Source: an uncultured Prevotellaceae bacterium (GTDB taxonomy: Bacteria > Bacteroidota > Bacteroidia > Bacteroidales > UBA3663). Taken from it: 64,000 nt of DNA. The DNA lies in the NCBI GenBank assembly GCA_900319235.1, contig ONNR01000012.1, positions 1 to 64,000 of the forward strand, written 5' to 3'. Each line of letters opens with the position of its first letter. The stretch's first letter is position 1. Position numbers and translations under genes: made by a program. The notes beneath the pieces were generated by a model. That model did not search any database. It was given only the letters and a program-made list of their open reading frames with translations, and was not told the DNA's origin. Positions 51,673 through 61,122 of the stretch are shown here, piece after piece.

Positions 51673-53289
51673 ATGACTCAACTCAAGACCCTTCGCGACT
51701 CAGCCGCCCTGCGTTGGACGGCGCTACTCCTGTTGGCACTGGCAATGTTCTGTGCCTACATCTTCATGGACATCCTTTCGCCAATCAAGGACCTCATGCT
51801 TTCCGAGCGTGGTTGGGACTCCACGGCGTTCGGTACCATGCAAGGTTCTGAAACCTTCCTCAACGTCTTTGTCTTCTTCCTCATCTTCGCAGGCATCATC
51901 CTCGACAAGATGGGCGTTCGCTTCACGGCCGTACTATCTGGTGCCGTAATGCTGGCAGGTGCTCTTATCAAGTACTATGCCATCAGCGAAAGTTTTATGG
52001 GCAGTGGACTTGAGACATGGTTCACCAACAATCTCAACCACATTCCCATCTTCGAACAACTCGGCGTATCACCCTTCTACGAGGGAATGCCCGCTTCGGC
52101 CAAGGTTGCTGCCTGCGGCTTTATGATCTTCGGCTGCGGTGCCGAAATGGGCGGTATCACCGTTTCTCGTGGTATCGTCAAGTGGTTCAAAGGTCGCGAA
52201 ATGGCGCTTGCTATGGGTTCTGAGATGGCACTTGCCCGTCTGGGTGTTGCCACCTGTATGATCTTCTCGCCCTTCTTCGCCAAGTTGGGTGGACACATCG
52301 ACGTGTCACGTTCTGTAGCCTTTGGCGTAGTGCTCCTCTGCATCGCCCTCATTATGTTCGTCGTCTATTTCTTCATGGACAAGAAGCTCGACGCACAGAC
52401 CGGTGAAGCCGAAGAGAAGGACGACCCGTTCAAGGTGAGCGACATCGGCAAGATCCTCAGCAGCATGGGCTTCTGGCTTGTCTCGCTGCTCTGCGTGCTC
52501 TACTATTCGGCCATCTTCCCCTTCCAGAAGTATGCAGTCAATATGCTGCAGTGCAATCTGACTTTCTCCGAGGTTCCCGCTGATTCGTTCTGGGCTTCCA
52601 CCTCAGTCACCATCGTACAGTATGTCGTGATGCTCATCGTGGCAGCCACCGCCTTTATGTTCAACTTCATGAAGAACAAGAATATCAAGTACGGTGTGCT
52701 CTGCATTTCCATTATCGCCCTCATCAGTTATTGCTATATGGGCTATATGCGACAGTCGGCCGAATCCATCTTTGCCGTGTTCCCGCTCCTTGCTGTGGGC
52801 ATCACTCCCATCCTGGGCAAATACGTTGATTACAAGGGTAAGGCGGCCTCGATGCTTGTGCTGGGCTCACTGCTCCTCATCGCCTGCCACCTCACTTTCG
52901 CCTTTATTCTGCCGATGTTCAAGGGCAACCAAGTGGGCGGCGTCATCGTGGCCTACCTCACCATCCTCGTGCTTGGCTCTTCATTCTCGCTGGTTCCCGC
53001 ATCGCTCTGGCCCTCCGTACCAAAGCTTGTTGAACCTAAGATCATCGGTTCGGCCTACGCCCTGATCTTCTGGATCCAGAACATCGGCCTTTGGCTCTTC
53101 CCGCTCCTTATCGGTAAGGTGCTCGATATGACCAACGAAGGGGTCACCGACCCGACCAAGTACGACTACACCTGGCCGCTCATTATGCTCGCCTGCCTCG
53201 GTGTTGCTGCACTCGTCATCGGACTCATCCTCAAGGCTGTGGACAAGAAGAAGGGCCTTGGTCTCGAATTGCCCAATGTGAAGGCATGA
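51673..53289 (+). CDS. MFS transporter, MFSD1-like
   Basis: Protein of 538 residues with about 12 membrane segments and a central cytoplasmic loop near 240-260 (KKLDAQTGEAEEKDDPFKVS). The opening (MFCAYIFMDILSPIKDLMLS), GCGAEMGGITVSRGIVKWFK and LVPASLWPSVPKLVEPKIIG recall the MFSD1 group, which in animals exports dipeptides from lysosomes. The substrate here is unproven. The stop overlaps the start of the kelch-AraC regulator gene by 4 bp (ATGA), so the two are translationally coupled and the regulator may sense or control this transporter. Confidence 0.85.
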   Translation: MTQLKTLRDSAALRWTALLLLALAMFCAYIFMDILSPIKDLMLSERGWDSTAFGTMQGSETFLNVFVFFLIFAGIILDKMGVRFTAVLSGAVMLAGALIKYYAISESFMGSGLETWFTNNLNHIPIFEQLGVSPFYEGMPASAKVAACGFMIFGCGAEMGGITVSRGIVKWFKGREMALAMGSEMALARLGVATCMIFSPFFAKLGGHIDVSRSVAFGVVLLCIALIMFVVYFFMDKKLDAQTGEAEEKDDPFKVSDIGKILSSMGFWLVSLLCVLYYSAIFPFQKYAVNMLQCNLTFSEVPADSFWASTSVTIVQYVVMLIVAATAFMFNFMKNKNIKYGVLCISIIALISYCYMGYMRQSAESIFAVFPLLAVGITPILGKYVDYKGKAASMLVLGSLLLIACHLTFAFILPMFKGNQVGGVIVAYLTILVLGSSFSLVPASLWPSVPKLVEPKIIGSAYALIFWIQNIGLWLFPLLIGKVLDMTNEGVTDPTKYDYTWPLIMLACLGVAALVIGLILKAVDKKKGLGLELPNVKA

Positions 53290-55007
53290 CGCGCCCCAGT
53301 TCCGTTCATAATACCATCGCAACGCTACTATGGCTACTGGCCATAGTAGCGCTGTCTGCGTCTTCAGCAGTGGCTTCTGACAGTTTGCAGACGTCCTGTC
53401 CTCTCCTACCGTTGCATGCCCAGCGACTACCGGACCTGAACCTGCCGCGAGCGGGTCATAGTGTATTCTGTATTAACGGAGAAATCACCATTGTAGGAGG
53501 TCACACCGATGGTTTTGTTCCAACAGCCACGGCTGAATATTACAAGGATGGAGTCTGGCATCTCCTACCGACAGCCTACGAACACGACAATGGCTTTGCT
53601 GTCGTTCTCTCGTCGGGCAAAGCGCTCATCGCTGGTGGCCACGAGAAGCATCTGGGCATTGGTCAGACCTTTGTGGCCGAGATGTACGATCCTATTGCCC
53701 ATCACTTCGAAGGCTTCGGATGCCTAGACACCAAACGCAGTCTCGCCAGCGCTATCGAGATGGACAGTGGACACGTGGTGATAGCAGGTAATCATTATAC
53801 CGACGATGCCATCGAATGCTTCGATGGGCAAAAGAACTTCACTTATGTAAAGGATGTTGCAGCAGGGCGATGCCGTCCCTACATTCTCCGAATTGCCAAT
53901 AACGATGCCCTCGTCTTCGGAGCCTTCGACACAAAGGACAAGCCTCTTCCTGAACCGTCTTTGATTGACCGTATGAAGGGCGAACCTTTCCAGGAGCCTT
54001 TGCTCGACACCTGGCATCCATTCGGCTTTGAAGGGTTGGACCCCAACGCCATCAGTTTCATCGGTGACGAGCAGGCAGGCGATTATCGCCATCTGCTCGC
54101 TGCATGCAACGACGAAGGGCAAATAGCCATCATTCAGGTCTGCGACACAATCTTCTCCATCCTCCCCACCGATATACCCATTCCTATGGAAAGCTTGTGG
54201 GGCAAGATCCTTTATTTCAGTCCGCTCATTGTAGATAGGATGGAGCAAAAGGGTTACATCCTGGGCATTGACAACGACAAGCGTTTCTATGCGCTCTGCA
54301 TCAATTACAGCACAGTTTCCGACAGTAGTCCAGCCTCTCTTACTCTCTATTACACCGACCCGTTGACCGATGCTGGAGCCGCTCCCCCCATCCTGACTCC
54401 CGAGGGCAACATCCTACTGGCAGGTGGCATCACTGATTCCAACTTCCATCCCTATCGAACGGTGTACCTGCTTCCCTTAGGACGACAAGTGGAAGGGGCA
54501 TCCTCTCCTGGTGGACTCAAGCCCTACGACATAGCAGGATACGTCTGCCTGGTGATTTTCGTGCTGCTCTTTCTCAATTGGTTGCGAGTGCGGCACAAGC
54601 AAGGCAATCATTCTCCCGATGCCCCTCAGAGTGGCAACGCTACACCCACACCAAACGCCTCACCAGTTCCAAACGCCTCACGACTGATGGAGCAGATTCA
54701 TCAGGCGATGGTCGAACAAAAGCTCTATCTGAACAATGATCTAAAACTGACCGACGTCGCCACCCTCCTCGACACCACGCCCCGCAACATCGCCGAATAC
54801 ATCAGGGAATGCGAGAATTGCTCGTTCACCCAACTGGTCAACAATTACCGCATCGAGCACGCTAAACGTCTCCTCGTCGAACAGCCTGACAAGAAACTGA
54901 TGAACGTTGCCATCGAATCAGGGTTTGCCAACGAAACCTCCTTCTTCCGTACCTTCAAGTCGGTCACTGGTATGACACCGCGCGAATGGACGGCCCAAAA
55001 GAATTAA
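53286..55007 (+). CDS. Kelch-propeller, membrane-anchored AraC-type regulator
   Basis: Protein of 573 residues with three parts. A signal/anchor (LLWLLAIVALSASSAVAS) leads to an external kelch-like propeller at about 45-400 (RAGHSVFCINGEITIVGGHT, SSGKALIAGGHEKHLGIGQT, LTPEGNILLAGGITDSN). A membrane helix lies at about 416-434 (IAGYVCLVIFVLLFLNWLRV). A cytoplasmic AraC-type HTH pair is at about 475-570 (TDVATLLDTTPRNIAEYIRE, VAIESGFANETSFFRTFKSV). It is a one-component transmembrane regulator, a cut-down version of Bacteroidetes hybrid sensors without kinase or receiver. The rho-independent terminator at 55042 ends the transcript. Confidence 0.9.
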   Translation: MTRPSSVHNTIATLLWLLAIVALSASSAVASDSLQTSCPLLPLHAQRLPDLNLPRAGHSVFCINGEITIVGGHTDGFVPTATAEYYKDGVWHLLPTAYEHDNGFAVVLSSGKALIAGGHEKHLGIGQTFVAEMYDPIAHHFEGFGCLDTKRSLASAIEMDSGHVVIAGNHYTDDAIECFDGQKNFTYVKDVAAGRCRPYILRIANNDALVFGAFDTKDKPLPEPSLIDRMKGEPFQEPLLDTWHPFGFEGLDPNAISFIGDEQAGDYRHLLAACNDEGQIAIIQVCDTIFSILPTDIPIPMESLWGKILYFSPLIVDRMEQKGYILGIDNDKRFYALCINYSTVSDSSPASLTLYYTDPLTDAGAAPPILTPEGNILLAGGITDSNFHPYRTVYLLPLGRQVEGASSPGGLKPYDIAGYVCLVIFVLLFLNWLRVRHKQGNHSPDAPQSGNATPTPNASPVPNASRLMEQIHQAMVEQKLYLNNDLKLTDVATLLDTTPRNIAEYIRECENCSFTQLVNNYRIEHAKRLLVEQPDKKLMNVAIESGFANETSFFRTFKSVTGMTPREWTAQKN

Positions 55008-55041
55008 CTACGTCCCTCCTTTTTTGTACGAATATACCACC

Positions 55042-55077
55042 AAAAGACTAACAATTTCTGCATTGTTAGTCTTTTTT
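55042..55077 (+). terminator. Rho-independent terminator
   Basis: AAAAGACTAACAA (55042-55054) pairs with TTGTTAGTCTTTT (55063-55075) around TTTCTGCA, giving a 13-bp perfect stem followed by Ts. It lies 35 bp after the kelch-AraC stop. Confidence 0.9.
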
Positions 55078-55111
55078 CATTTTTTGTAAGTCCATTTTGT
55101 CCGTTATTGGC

Positions 55112-55119
55112 TATATTTG
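55112..55119 (+). promoter_or_regulatory. -7 promoter box of the repeat-protein gene
   Basis: TATATTTG, 53 bp before the ATG at 55173. No TTTG lies at the ideal distance (candidates are about 12 or 25 bp away), so only the -7 box is supported. Confidence 0.5.
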
Positions 55120-55172
55120 CACCATATTTCACATCAATTAGCTCACTTACTACACCCCCAAAACACTATTGT

Positions 55173-58100
55173 ATGAAAAACATCTATCTCTATTTGCTTG
55201 CGCTTCTGTCGCTCGCAGGTCCCGGCATCGCCACGGCACAGACCCTGGAGAACGGCGATGTGAAGACGGGACGCTTCACCGAAACACAACACGAAGTATG
55301 GTACACCCTCACTCTCCAGACCGAAGGTGATGCCACCATCGCCGTCAATTCGGTCAGCAACGTCCGTATCGATGGACTCGACCTCTATGCCGAGTACAAT
55401 GGCGAAAATCATTGGCGCACCGGCTCTGTGTGGATCGAAGGTGGACGCATCCTCACCTGCGCCGATATGGGCATCGGAACCTACAAGGTGAAGGTGACCG
55501 GCCGACCCACCAACAACGCCACGAGCGGCAACTTCCAGATCACCTGCGTGCTGAGCCAGCCTTCCTACAAGAGCGACCCGGAACCCAACGGCACCTGGCA
55601 ACAGGCAGCCTTCTTGACTCAAGGCGTAACAATGCCCGGTCGAATGGGCTATCAATTCTATAACGACCGCGACAACACCGATTGGTTCCGTCTCGAGGTG
55701 CCCGAGGATGGCAAACTCACTTTCGAGACCAAGAGCGACCAATCCCTGCGTTTGGGCAGCCTCAATCTCTACACACTCAATGCCGATGGGGCCGACGTTT
55801 CTTGGCGCACTTCGAAGGATATGGATGGCTATGGCCGCGACACCACCATCGTCTTCGAAATCCCCAATGTATCGGCAGGCACCTACTACGTCCGGCAGGA
55901 TCGCTACACGGGCGTCGGCAGCTACCAGTTGATCTATTATTTTACCTCGCACAGCCTCAACGCCGATCCCGAACCAAACGGCACTTGGAAAGAGGCCATC
56001 GAACTGAATGCCGGACCTTCGGTCAGCGGACAGTTGGGCTACGACTACCAGAACTCGACCGATGGTGTCGATTGGTACAAGATTGAAGTTCCCGACGAAG
56101 GAACTGTCATTCTCAACACCTCTTCCGAGACCACCCTGCGCCTAGGCAGCCTGAACCTCTATACCTACAATGCTGACCAGAGCGACGTTTCGTGGCGCAC
56201 TTCGAAGGATATGGACGGCTATGCCAAGGACACCACCGTCTTCTTCACCATCGTCGATTGTGCTGCTGGTACCTATTTCCTGCGTCTCGACCGCTACACG
56301 GGCTATGGCACCTACACGCTCAAATACACCTTCAATGCCAACAGCCATCAGAAGGACCCCGAGCCCAACAACGATTGGACAAAGGTTTCCGAAATCAAAC
56401 TTGGAACCACCCAGCAGGGACGTTTGGGATACTTCTACTACAACGACCGCGACGGTGTGGATTGGTACAAAGTCGAAATTCCCGACGAGGGAACTCTGGC
56501 ACTTACCACCACCTCCGAAACTACCCTACGTCTCGGCAGTCTCAACCTTTACACCTACAATGCTGAACGAACCGACGTCTCGTGGCGTACCTCGAAAGAT
56601 ATGGATGGATATTCCAAGGACACCACCGTCGTCTTCACCATTTCCGATCTTGCTCCAGGCACCTACTTCCTCCGTCAGGACCGTTACACCGGACAAGGAG
56701 GCTACAAGCTGAAGGTTGAGTTCACGCCGAATCCCTATGGCCCCGATTCGTTCGACAACAACGCATGGGACAAGGCCACAGAAATAACTTCGGGCATCAC
56801 TCAGCAAGGTCGTTTGGGATACTTCTACTACAACGACCGCGACGGTGTGGATTGGTACCGATTCGAGATATCAGCCGATGGCGAGGCTGTATTTACCTCC
56901 ACATCCGAGACCACGCTGCGTCTGGGCAGCCTCAATCTCTACACCTACAACGGCGAACGCACCGACGTCTCCTGGCGCACCTCCAAGGATATGGACGGAT
57001 ACTCCAAGGACACCACCGTAATCTTCACCATCTCCGACCTCGCTCCAGGCACCTACTTCCTCCGTCAGGACCGTTACACTGGTCAAGGTGGCTATGCCCT
57101 AACCTATCGCTTCAACCCGAACCCCTATTGGCGCGAAAGAATCGACAACAACAAGTTCGATGGCCGTCTGGAGCTGAAGAAGGGGAAGACTGTCTATACG
57201 ACGCTGGGCTTCTTCTATTACAACGACCGCAATACCGAAGACTGGTATGATCTGGGCACCTTCAACCGTGACGTCATCGACATCACCATCTGTCCCGACA
57301 CTACCCATTCGCTCAATATGAGCAATGTTGATTGGTATCGTTGGGATGGAACCTACAACGACAACGGCTCGCCACGTCTCTCGTGGATCAAGGGCGACCG
57401 TATCGAACGCAGCCGCATCACCTCTTCCTATTATAACAATACCGACGAGGAAACCCACCTCATCCTGAAAGTGAGTCGCTACACCGGTCAGGGTGGTTAC
57501 TCCATTGTGATGGGCGAAGACGAGGAGGAAGTGGCAGCACGCGGTCCCGTCTATGCCAACTATCTGGGTCTGCATATCATTGTCGGTGGACGCAACACAG
57601 TGCGCAAGGGCGTGGCCTGCTACAACCCCATCACCATCTGCAACACGAGCAATGTGCGCACAATGCCAGCTGCCCTGGTCATCTCCGCTTCGAGCGACAT
57701 CAACATCCTCGGCTTCGAGATGCCAGGCGATCTGGGCACCACCTATCTGCCTGCCGACAGCGTCCTCGTCGAGGGCGAAGACTGCGAGGGAACAGCCGTC
57801 TTCATCGTGCCTGGTCTTGATCCATGGCAGTTCTACACCTTCAACCTCATCAGCGAAGGTGTGGGCGACATCAACTTCATTCCCGTTCGTCCGGGTGAAG
57901 ATGTGGCCGATAGGATTCGTGCCTTCGAACCCATCACCACCGGCATCGTCATTGGCTTCGTGGTCGATTGCGCTTGGGACATTGTCCAGGATCAGCTCGG
58001 TATCGACCACTTCGTATCCCGTACCGTAGGCGAAGTGCTTGCCCTCAACGAGCAGGAGGAACGCCAGTACCGCCAGTTCCTCAACCTCACCTACGAGCAG

Positions 58101-59213
58101 TATCACGGCGAACAGCCTGGCGTGGCTGCCTACACCGCCAAGTCGGTCATCAAGACTGCCTGTGTCAAGGGCATCGAAAAGATACCCGTCATCGGCACAA
58201 CCATCAAGGCCATAGGCGGCGCTATCGAAGTGATGCAGAACATCGTGCCCAACCTCCGTCGCCGTCTGTGGTACTGGATCTACAAGGACCTAGGCTACAT
58301 CAAGGATGACCTCGAAGTGAGGGATGGCAAGCAGCCCATCAACGGCGTCGTAACCTCGTGGGATCCCAACGAGATGTGTGGTCCGCAGGGTGTGGGCGAA
58401 CAGCACTACATCGCTGGCGAACAGACCATTGGCTACACCATTATGTTCGAAAACAAGGCCGAAGCCGGCGATGCTGCCTATCGTGTGCGCATCAGCGACG
58501 TCCTCGACGAGGAAGTCTTCGACGTAAGCACAGTTAAGTTCGGAGGCACCAGTCACGATGGCGTGGGCTACAACTGGAAGATGACACGCGAGGGCAACAA
58601 GCTGTCGTGGGACATCGAGGGCATCGAGTTGCCACCCAATGTCAACGCTCCTGAGGGCGAAGGCTTCGTCACCTTCACCGTGGGCCTCAAGCCGGGTCTG
58701 CCCGATGGCACTGTCATCAGCAACAAGGCCGAAATCATCTTCGACAAGAACTTCCCGATCGAGACCAACGTGTACACCAACACGCTCGACCTCACGGCTC
58801 CTGTCACCACTATGTCAGAAGCCAACTACGACACGGCAAACCAGCTCATCGCCATCAATTGCAATTCCTACGATGCTGCTTCCGGTGTAGATAGTTACCA
58901 GCTCTTCGTCTCGAAGGATGGCGGCGACTACACCTGCGCTGGTCAGTTCCCCGACCAGGTATTCTACAATGTACCTGCCGGCGATGGTGCCACCTATAGC
59001 TTCTACGTGCTCGCCATCGACCGTGTGGGCAATGCTGAGGTCATCATCCCCGATGCCATCCCGTTCACCAACGGCATCCGCATCGTTCGCGCCGACGATC
59101 CCTCACTCATCCGTCGCATCTACACCCTCGACGGCAAGTTCGTGGGCGACGACGTCAGCACCCTCCCCGCTGGCATCTACATCCAAGGTGGTAAGAAACT
59201 GATTGTGAAATAA
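55173..59213 (+). CDS. Giant surface protein with sixfold PPC-like repeats and T9SS-type tail
   Basis: Start at 55173 (MKNIYLYLLALLSLAGPGIA) gives a normal signal peptide; 1346 residues. Residues about 28-800 hold about six beta domains of roughly 130 residues resembling pre-peptidase C-terminal domains. Four to five are very alike (LGYFYYNDRDGVDWYKVEIP, DVSWRTSKDMDGYSKDTTVV, APGTYFLRQDRYTGQGGYKL), starting near residues 157, 286, 417, 547 and 677. A middle region of about 830-1040 is unassigned. It then has a DUF7619-like domain (VVTSWDPNEMCGPQGVGEQH, AEIIFDKNFPIETNVYTNT), an Ig-like domain and a sorting tail (RRIYTLDGKFVGDDVSTLPA). No enzymatic motif is visible; an adhesin or surface-layer role is plausible. 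Confidence 0.85.
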   Translation: MKNIYLYLLALLSLAGPGIATAQTLENGDVKTGRFTETQHEVWYTLTLQTEGDATIAVNSVSNVRIDGLDLYAEYNGENHWRTGSVWIEGGRILTCADMGIGTYKVKVTGRPTNNATSGNFQITCVLSQPSYKSDPEPNGTWQQAAFLTQGVTMPGRMGYQFYNDRDNTDWFRLEVPEDGKLTFETKSDQSLRLGSLNLYTLNADGADVSWRTSKDMDGYGRDTTIVFEIPNVSAGTYYVRQDRYTGVGSYQLIYYFTSHSLNADPEPNGTWKEAIELNAGPSVSGQLGYDYQNSTDGVDWYKIEVPDEGTVILNTSSETTLRLGSLNLYTYNADQSDVSWRTSKDMDGYAKDTTVFFTIVDCAAGTYFLRLDRYTGYGTYTLKYTFNANSHQKDPEPNNDWTKVSEIKLGTTQQGRLGYFYYNDRDGVDWYKVEIPDEGTLALTTTSETTLRLGSLNLYTYNAERTDVSWRTSKDMDGYSKDTTVVFTISDLAPGTYFLRQDRYTGQGGYKLKVEFTPNPYGPDSFDNNAWDKATEITSGITQQGRLGYFYYNDRDGVDWYRFEISADGEAVFTSTSETTLRLGSLNLYTYNGERTDVSWRTSKDMDGYSKDTTVIFTISDLAPGTYFLRQDRYTGQGGYALTYRFNPNPYWRERIDNNKFDGRLELKKGKTVYTTLGFFYYNDRNTEDWYDLGTFNRDVIDITICPDTTHSLNMSNVDWYRWDGTYNDNGSPRLSWIKGDRIERSRITSSYYNNTDEETHLILKVSRYTGQGGYSIVMGEDEEEVAARGPVYANYLGLHIIVGGRNTVRKGVACYNPITICNTSNVRTMPAALVISASSDINILGFEMPGDLGTTYLPADSVLVEGEDCEGTAVFIVPGLDPWQFYTFNLISEGVGDINFIPVRPGEDVADRIRAFEPITTGIVIGFVVDCAWDIVQDQLGIDHFVSRTVGEVLALNEQEERQYRQFLNLTYEQYHGEQPGVAAYTAKSVIKTACVKGIEKIPVIGTTIKAIGGAIEVMQNIVPNLRRRLWYWIYKDLGYIKDDLEVRDGKQPINGVVTSWDPNEMCGPQGVGEQHYIAGEQTIGYTIMFENKAEAGDAAYRVRISDVLDEEVFDVSTVKFGGTSHDGVGYNWKMTREGNKLSWDIEGIELPPNVNAPEGEGFVTFTVGLKPGLPDGTVISNKAEIIFDKNFPIETNVYTNTLDLTAPVTTMSEANYDTANQLIAINCNSYDAASGVDSYQLFVSKDGGDYTCAGQFPDQVFYNVPAGDGATYSFYVLAIDRVGNAEVIIPDAIPFTNGIRIVRADDPSLIRRIYTLDGKFVGDDVSTLPAGIYIQGGKKLIVK

Positions 59214-59238
59214 ACCTATCATCATACCATAAAAACAT

Positions 59239-59275
59239 GGGGGATGTGCCTCGCGAGGCATATCCCCCTTTTTAT
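59239..59275 (+). terminator. Rho-independent terminator
   Basis: GGGGGATGTGCCTC pairs with GAGGCATATCCCCC (one G/T mismatch, GC loop) and is followed by TTTTTAT, 26 bp after the giant-protein stop. Confidence 0.92.
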
Positions 59276-59464
59276 CATCCTTATCTATCATCATTTTTTA
59301 TCACCTCCATTTGTCATCTCAACCCTTTTCTTCCCTCATTCCAAGGAAACGTTGTCAAAATATACTCCTTTTCGCAAATTTTGCGTATATTTGCACCAAA
59401 CCAAACAAATTGTTATTTGTAATCATAATTGTTATTTGTTAATTATTAATTGTTATTTGAATAT

Positions 59465-60286
59465 ATGGCATTCGCAAAATGGATAGGCGCCTTCCTCGGC
59501 CTGCTCTCAGGAGGCCCCTTTGGAGCCATTGCAGGTTACGCCCTCGGCTACATCGTTGACGACTTCATCAGCAACAGCAACCAACTCACATCAGGCGAAC
59601 AGGAACCCCATTCGCAACAGAGACGCACCACCTACACCCGTCGCACCACTCAGACTCAACGTGGCACCCAGCAGGAAGGTGAGCGCAACAGCTATCTCTT
59701 CTCCCTGCTCCTCCTCTCGTCCCACATCATCATGGCCGACCAGAAGATCATGCATTCCGAGATGGAATACGTGCGCCGCACCCTGCGCAACAACTTCGGT
59801 ACAGCTGCAGAAAGCCAAGGCAATGAGATTCTGCTTCGTCTCTTCGAACGTCACAAGCAGCTCGGCACAGCATTGTGGACCGAGCAGATACGTCAGTGCT
59901 GCTACCAGATGGTTGGTGCCATGAGCGTCGAAGAACGTCTTCAACTTCTTGCCTTCCTCTGCGAAATCGCCAAGGCTGACGGCTCGGTGGTACAGGTCGA
60001 GGTCGATCGAATCCGCTCGATAGCCAATTGGCTCAGCATCAATGTCGACGAGGTGGACAAGCTTCTCCATCTCGGCTCCAACAAGATTGAAGATGCTTAC
60101 AAGGTGCTTGGTGTCTCTCCCGATGCCACCGATGACGAAGTGAAGAAGGCCTATCGCAAGATGGCTCTCCAATATCACCCCGACAAGGTTTCCACTCTCG
60201 GAGATGACGTCAAGGCTGCCGCTGAAAAGAAGTTCAAGGAAATCAACGCCGCCAAGGAACTCATCTGGGCTGCCCGTGGCCTATAA
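59465..60286 (+). CDS. DjlA-like protein: TerB-type domain plus C-terminal J domain
   Basis: Start at ATG 59465 ([20 protein letters not shown]), 273 residues. The Gly-rich N-terminal segment (about 3-30) could insert in the membrane, as in DjlA. A Thr/Arg/Gln-rich linker follows. A TerB-like helical domain is at about 75-195 ([40 protein letters not shown]). The J domain at the end ([20 protein letters not shown]) contains the HPD tripeptide ([11 protein letters not shown]) needed to stimulate DnaK. It is a probable membrane-associated co-chaperone. A TATATTTG box at 59386-59393 is its likely promoter. Confidence 0.9.
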   Translation: MAFAKWIGAFLGLLSGGPFGAIAGYALGYIVDDFISNSNQLTSGEQEPHSQQRRTTYTRRTTQTQRGTQQEGERNSYLFSLLLLSSHIIMADQKIMHSEMEYVRRTLRNNFGTAAESQGNEILLRLFERHKQLGTALWTEQIRQCCYQMVGAMSVEERLQLLAFLCEIAKADGSVVQVEVDRIRSIANWLSINVDEVDKLLHLGSNKIEDAYKVLGVSPDATDDEVKKAYRKMALQYHPDKVSTLGDDVKAAAEKKFKEINAAKELIWAARGL

Positions 60287-60312
60287 CCCGCCCCTTCCCT
60301 TTTGTTTCCGTC

Positions 60313-60330
60313 GCGGCCATGTTTGGCCGC
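60313..60330. repeat. Imperfect member of the AAGCTT-core palindrome family
   Basis: GCGGCCA-TGTT-TGGCCGC preceded by TGTTTCCGT; the centre has TGTT where other copies have AGCT. It lies between the J-domain gene and cutC. Confidence 0.7.
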
Positions 60331-60340
60331 AAATCACCCC

Positions 60341-61036
60341 ATGCGAATCCTCGAAGTCTGTGCGGGCGACCTTACAAGCGCCCAAGCTGCCGCTCAAGGC
60401 GGTGCCCAACGTATCGAACTCTGCTCTGCCCTCGAACTTGACGGGCTCACTCCCTCGGCCGAAACGATCGAGGGCGCTCGTCGTATCGAGGGCCTGAAAC
60501 TCCACGTCCTCATCCGTCCGCGTGAAGGCGATTTTGTCTATGACGAAGCCGAGACCGACTCGATGCTCCGCGACATTCGCCTCGCTCACCATCTCGGAGC
60601 CGATGGCGTAGTCATCGGTGCATTGACCCCCGAAGGCGATGTTGACATGTCTCTTTGCCGCCGCCTCGTCGATGCCGCCCACGGTATGCAGGTCACCTTC
60701 CACCGTGCCTTCGACCATGCCCGCGACCCCTATCAAGCCCTTGAGGACATCATCGCACTGGGCTGCACGCGTCTCCTCACCTCCGGACAAGCCCCCACTG
60801 CCGAAACCGGCATCCCCCTGCTACGCCAACTCGTCCTTCTAGCCAAAGGCCGCATCATCATCATGCCTGGTGCTGGCGTCTCTCCCGACAATGCCCACCA
60901 TATCCTCGACGCCACTGGTGCCACCGAGATCCACGGTTCCCTCCGTTCCCTTCACAACGGCCTCCTCATCACCGACCCCGTCCTTGTCCACCAGACAGTC
61001 CTCACCATTTCAGACCCCCTCGGTCCCCCTGCTTAG
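60341..61036 (+). CDS. cutC: CutC family protein
   Basis: Start at ATG 60341 (MRILEVCAGDLTSAQAAAQG), 231 residues. It is a TIM-barrel of the CutC family with the family motifs GGAQRIELCSALELDGLTPS, LIRPREGDFVY, GADGVVIGAL, VTFHRAFDHARDP and LTSGQ. CutC was named for a copper-tolerance phenotype, but its enzymatic activity is not settled. The 54-bp gap from the J-domain gene holds a family palindrome. The end runs into a second palindrome-rich gap. Confidence 0.92.
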   Translation: MRILEVCAGDLTSAQAAAQGGAQRIELCSALELDGLTPSAETIEGARRIEGLKLHVLIRPREGDFVYDEAETDSMLRDIRLAHHLGADGVVIGALTPEGDVDMSLCRRLVDAAHGMQVTFHRAFDHARDPYQALEDIIALGCTRLLTSGQAPTAETGIPLLRQLVLLAKGRIIIMPGAGVSPDNAHHILDATGATEIHGSLRSLHNGLLITDPVLVHQTVLTISDPLGPPA

Positions 61037-61093
61037 GGGGAGGGCCCGCTTGTCCGGACTTGCCACCTCCCCCTCTTCCCCCCTTTTCAGCAA

Positions 61094-61112
61094 GCAGCGG
61101 TTGAACCGCTGC
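61094..61112. repeat. Palindrome GCAGCGGTT-G-AACCGCTGC between cutC and the transglutaminase-like gene
   Basis: A 9-bp perfect stem with a 1-nt centre, preceded by TTTTCAGCAA and followed by CCCCC. Flanks resemble those of the AAGCTT-core family, but the core differs. The same gap also holds TCCCCCT-GCTT-AGGGGGA at about 61024-61041. No T-tract follows either. Confidence 0.6.
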
Positions 61113-61122
61113 CCCCATTAAC

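Noticed and set aside
61024-61041. Rho-independent terminator after cutC (TCCCCCT-GCTT-AGGGGGA)
   Set aside because: No T-tract follows; G/C-rich sequence continues, so termination here is unsupported.
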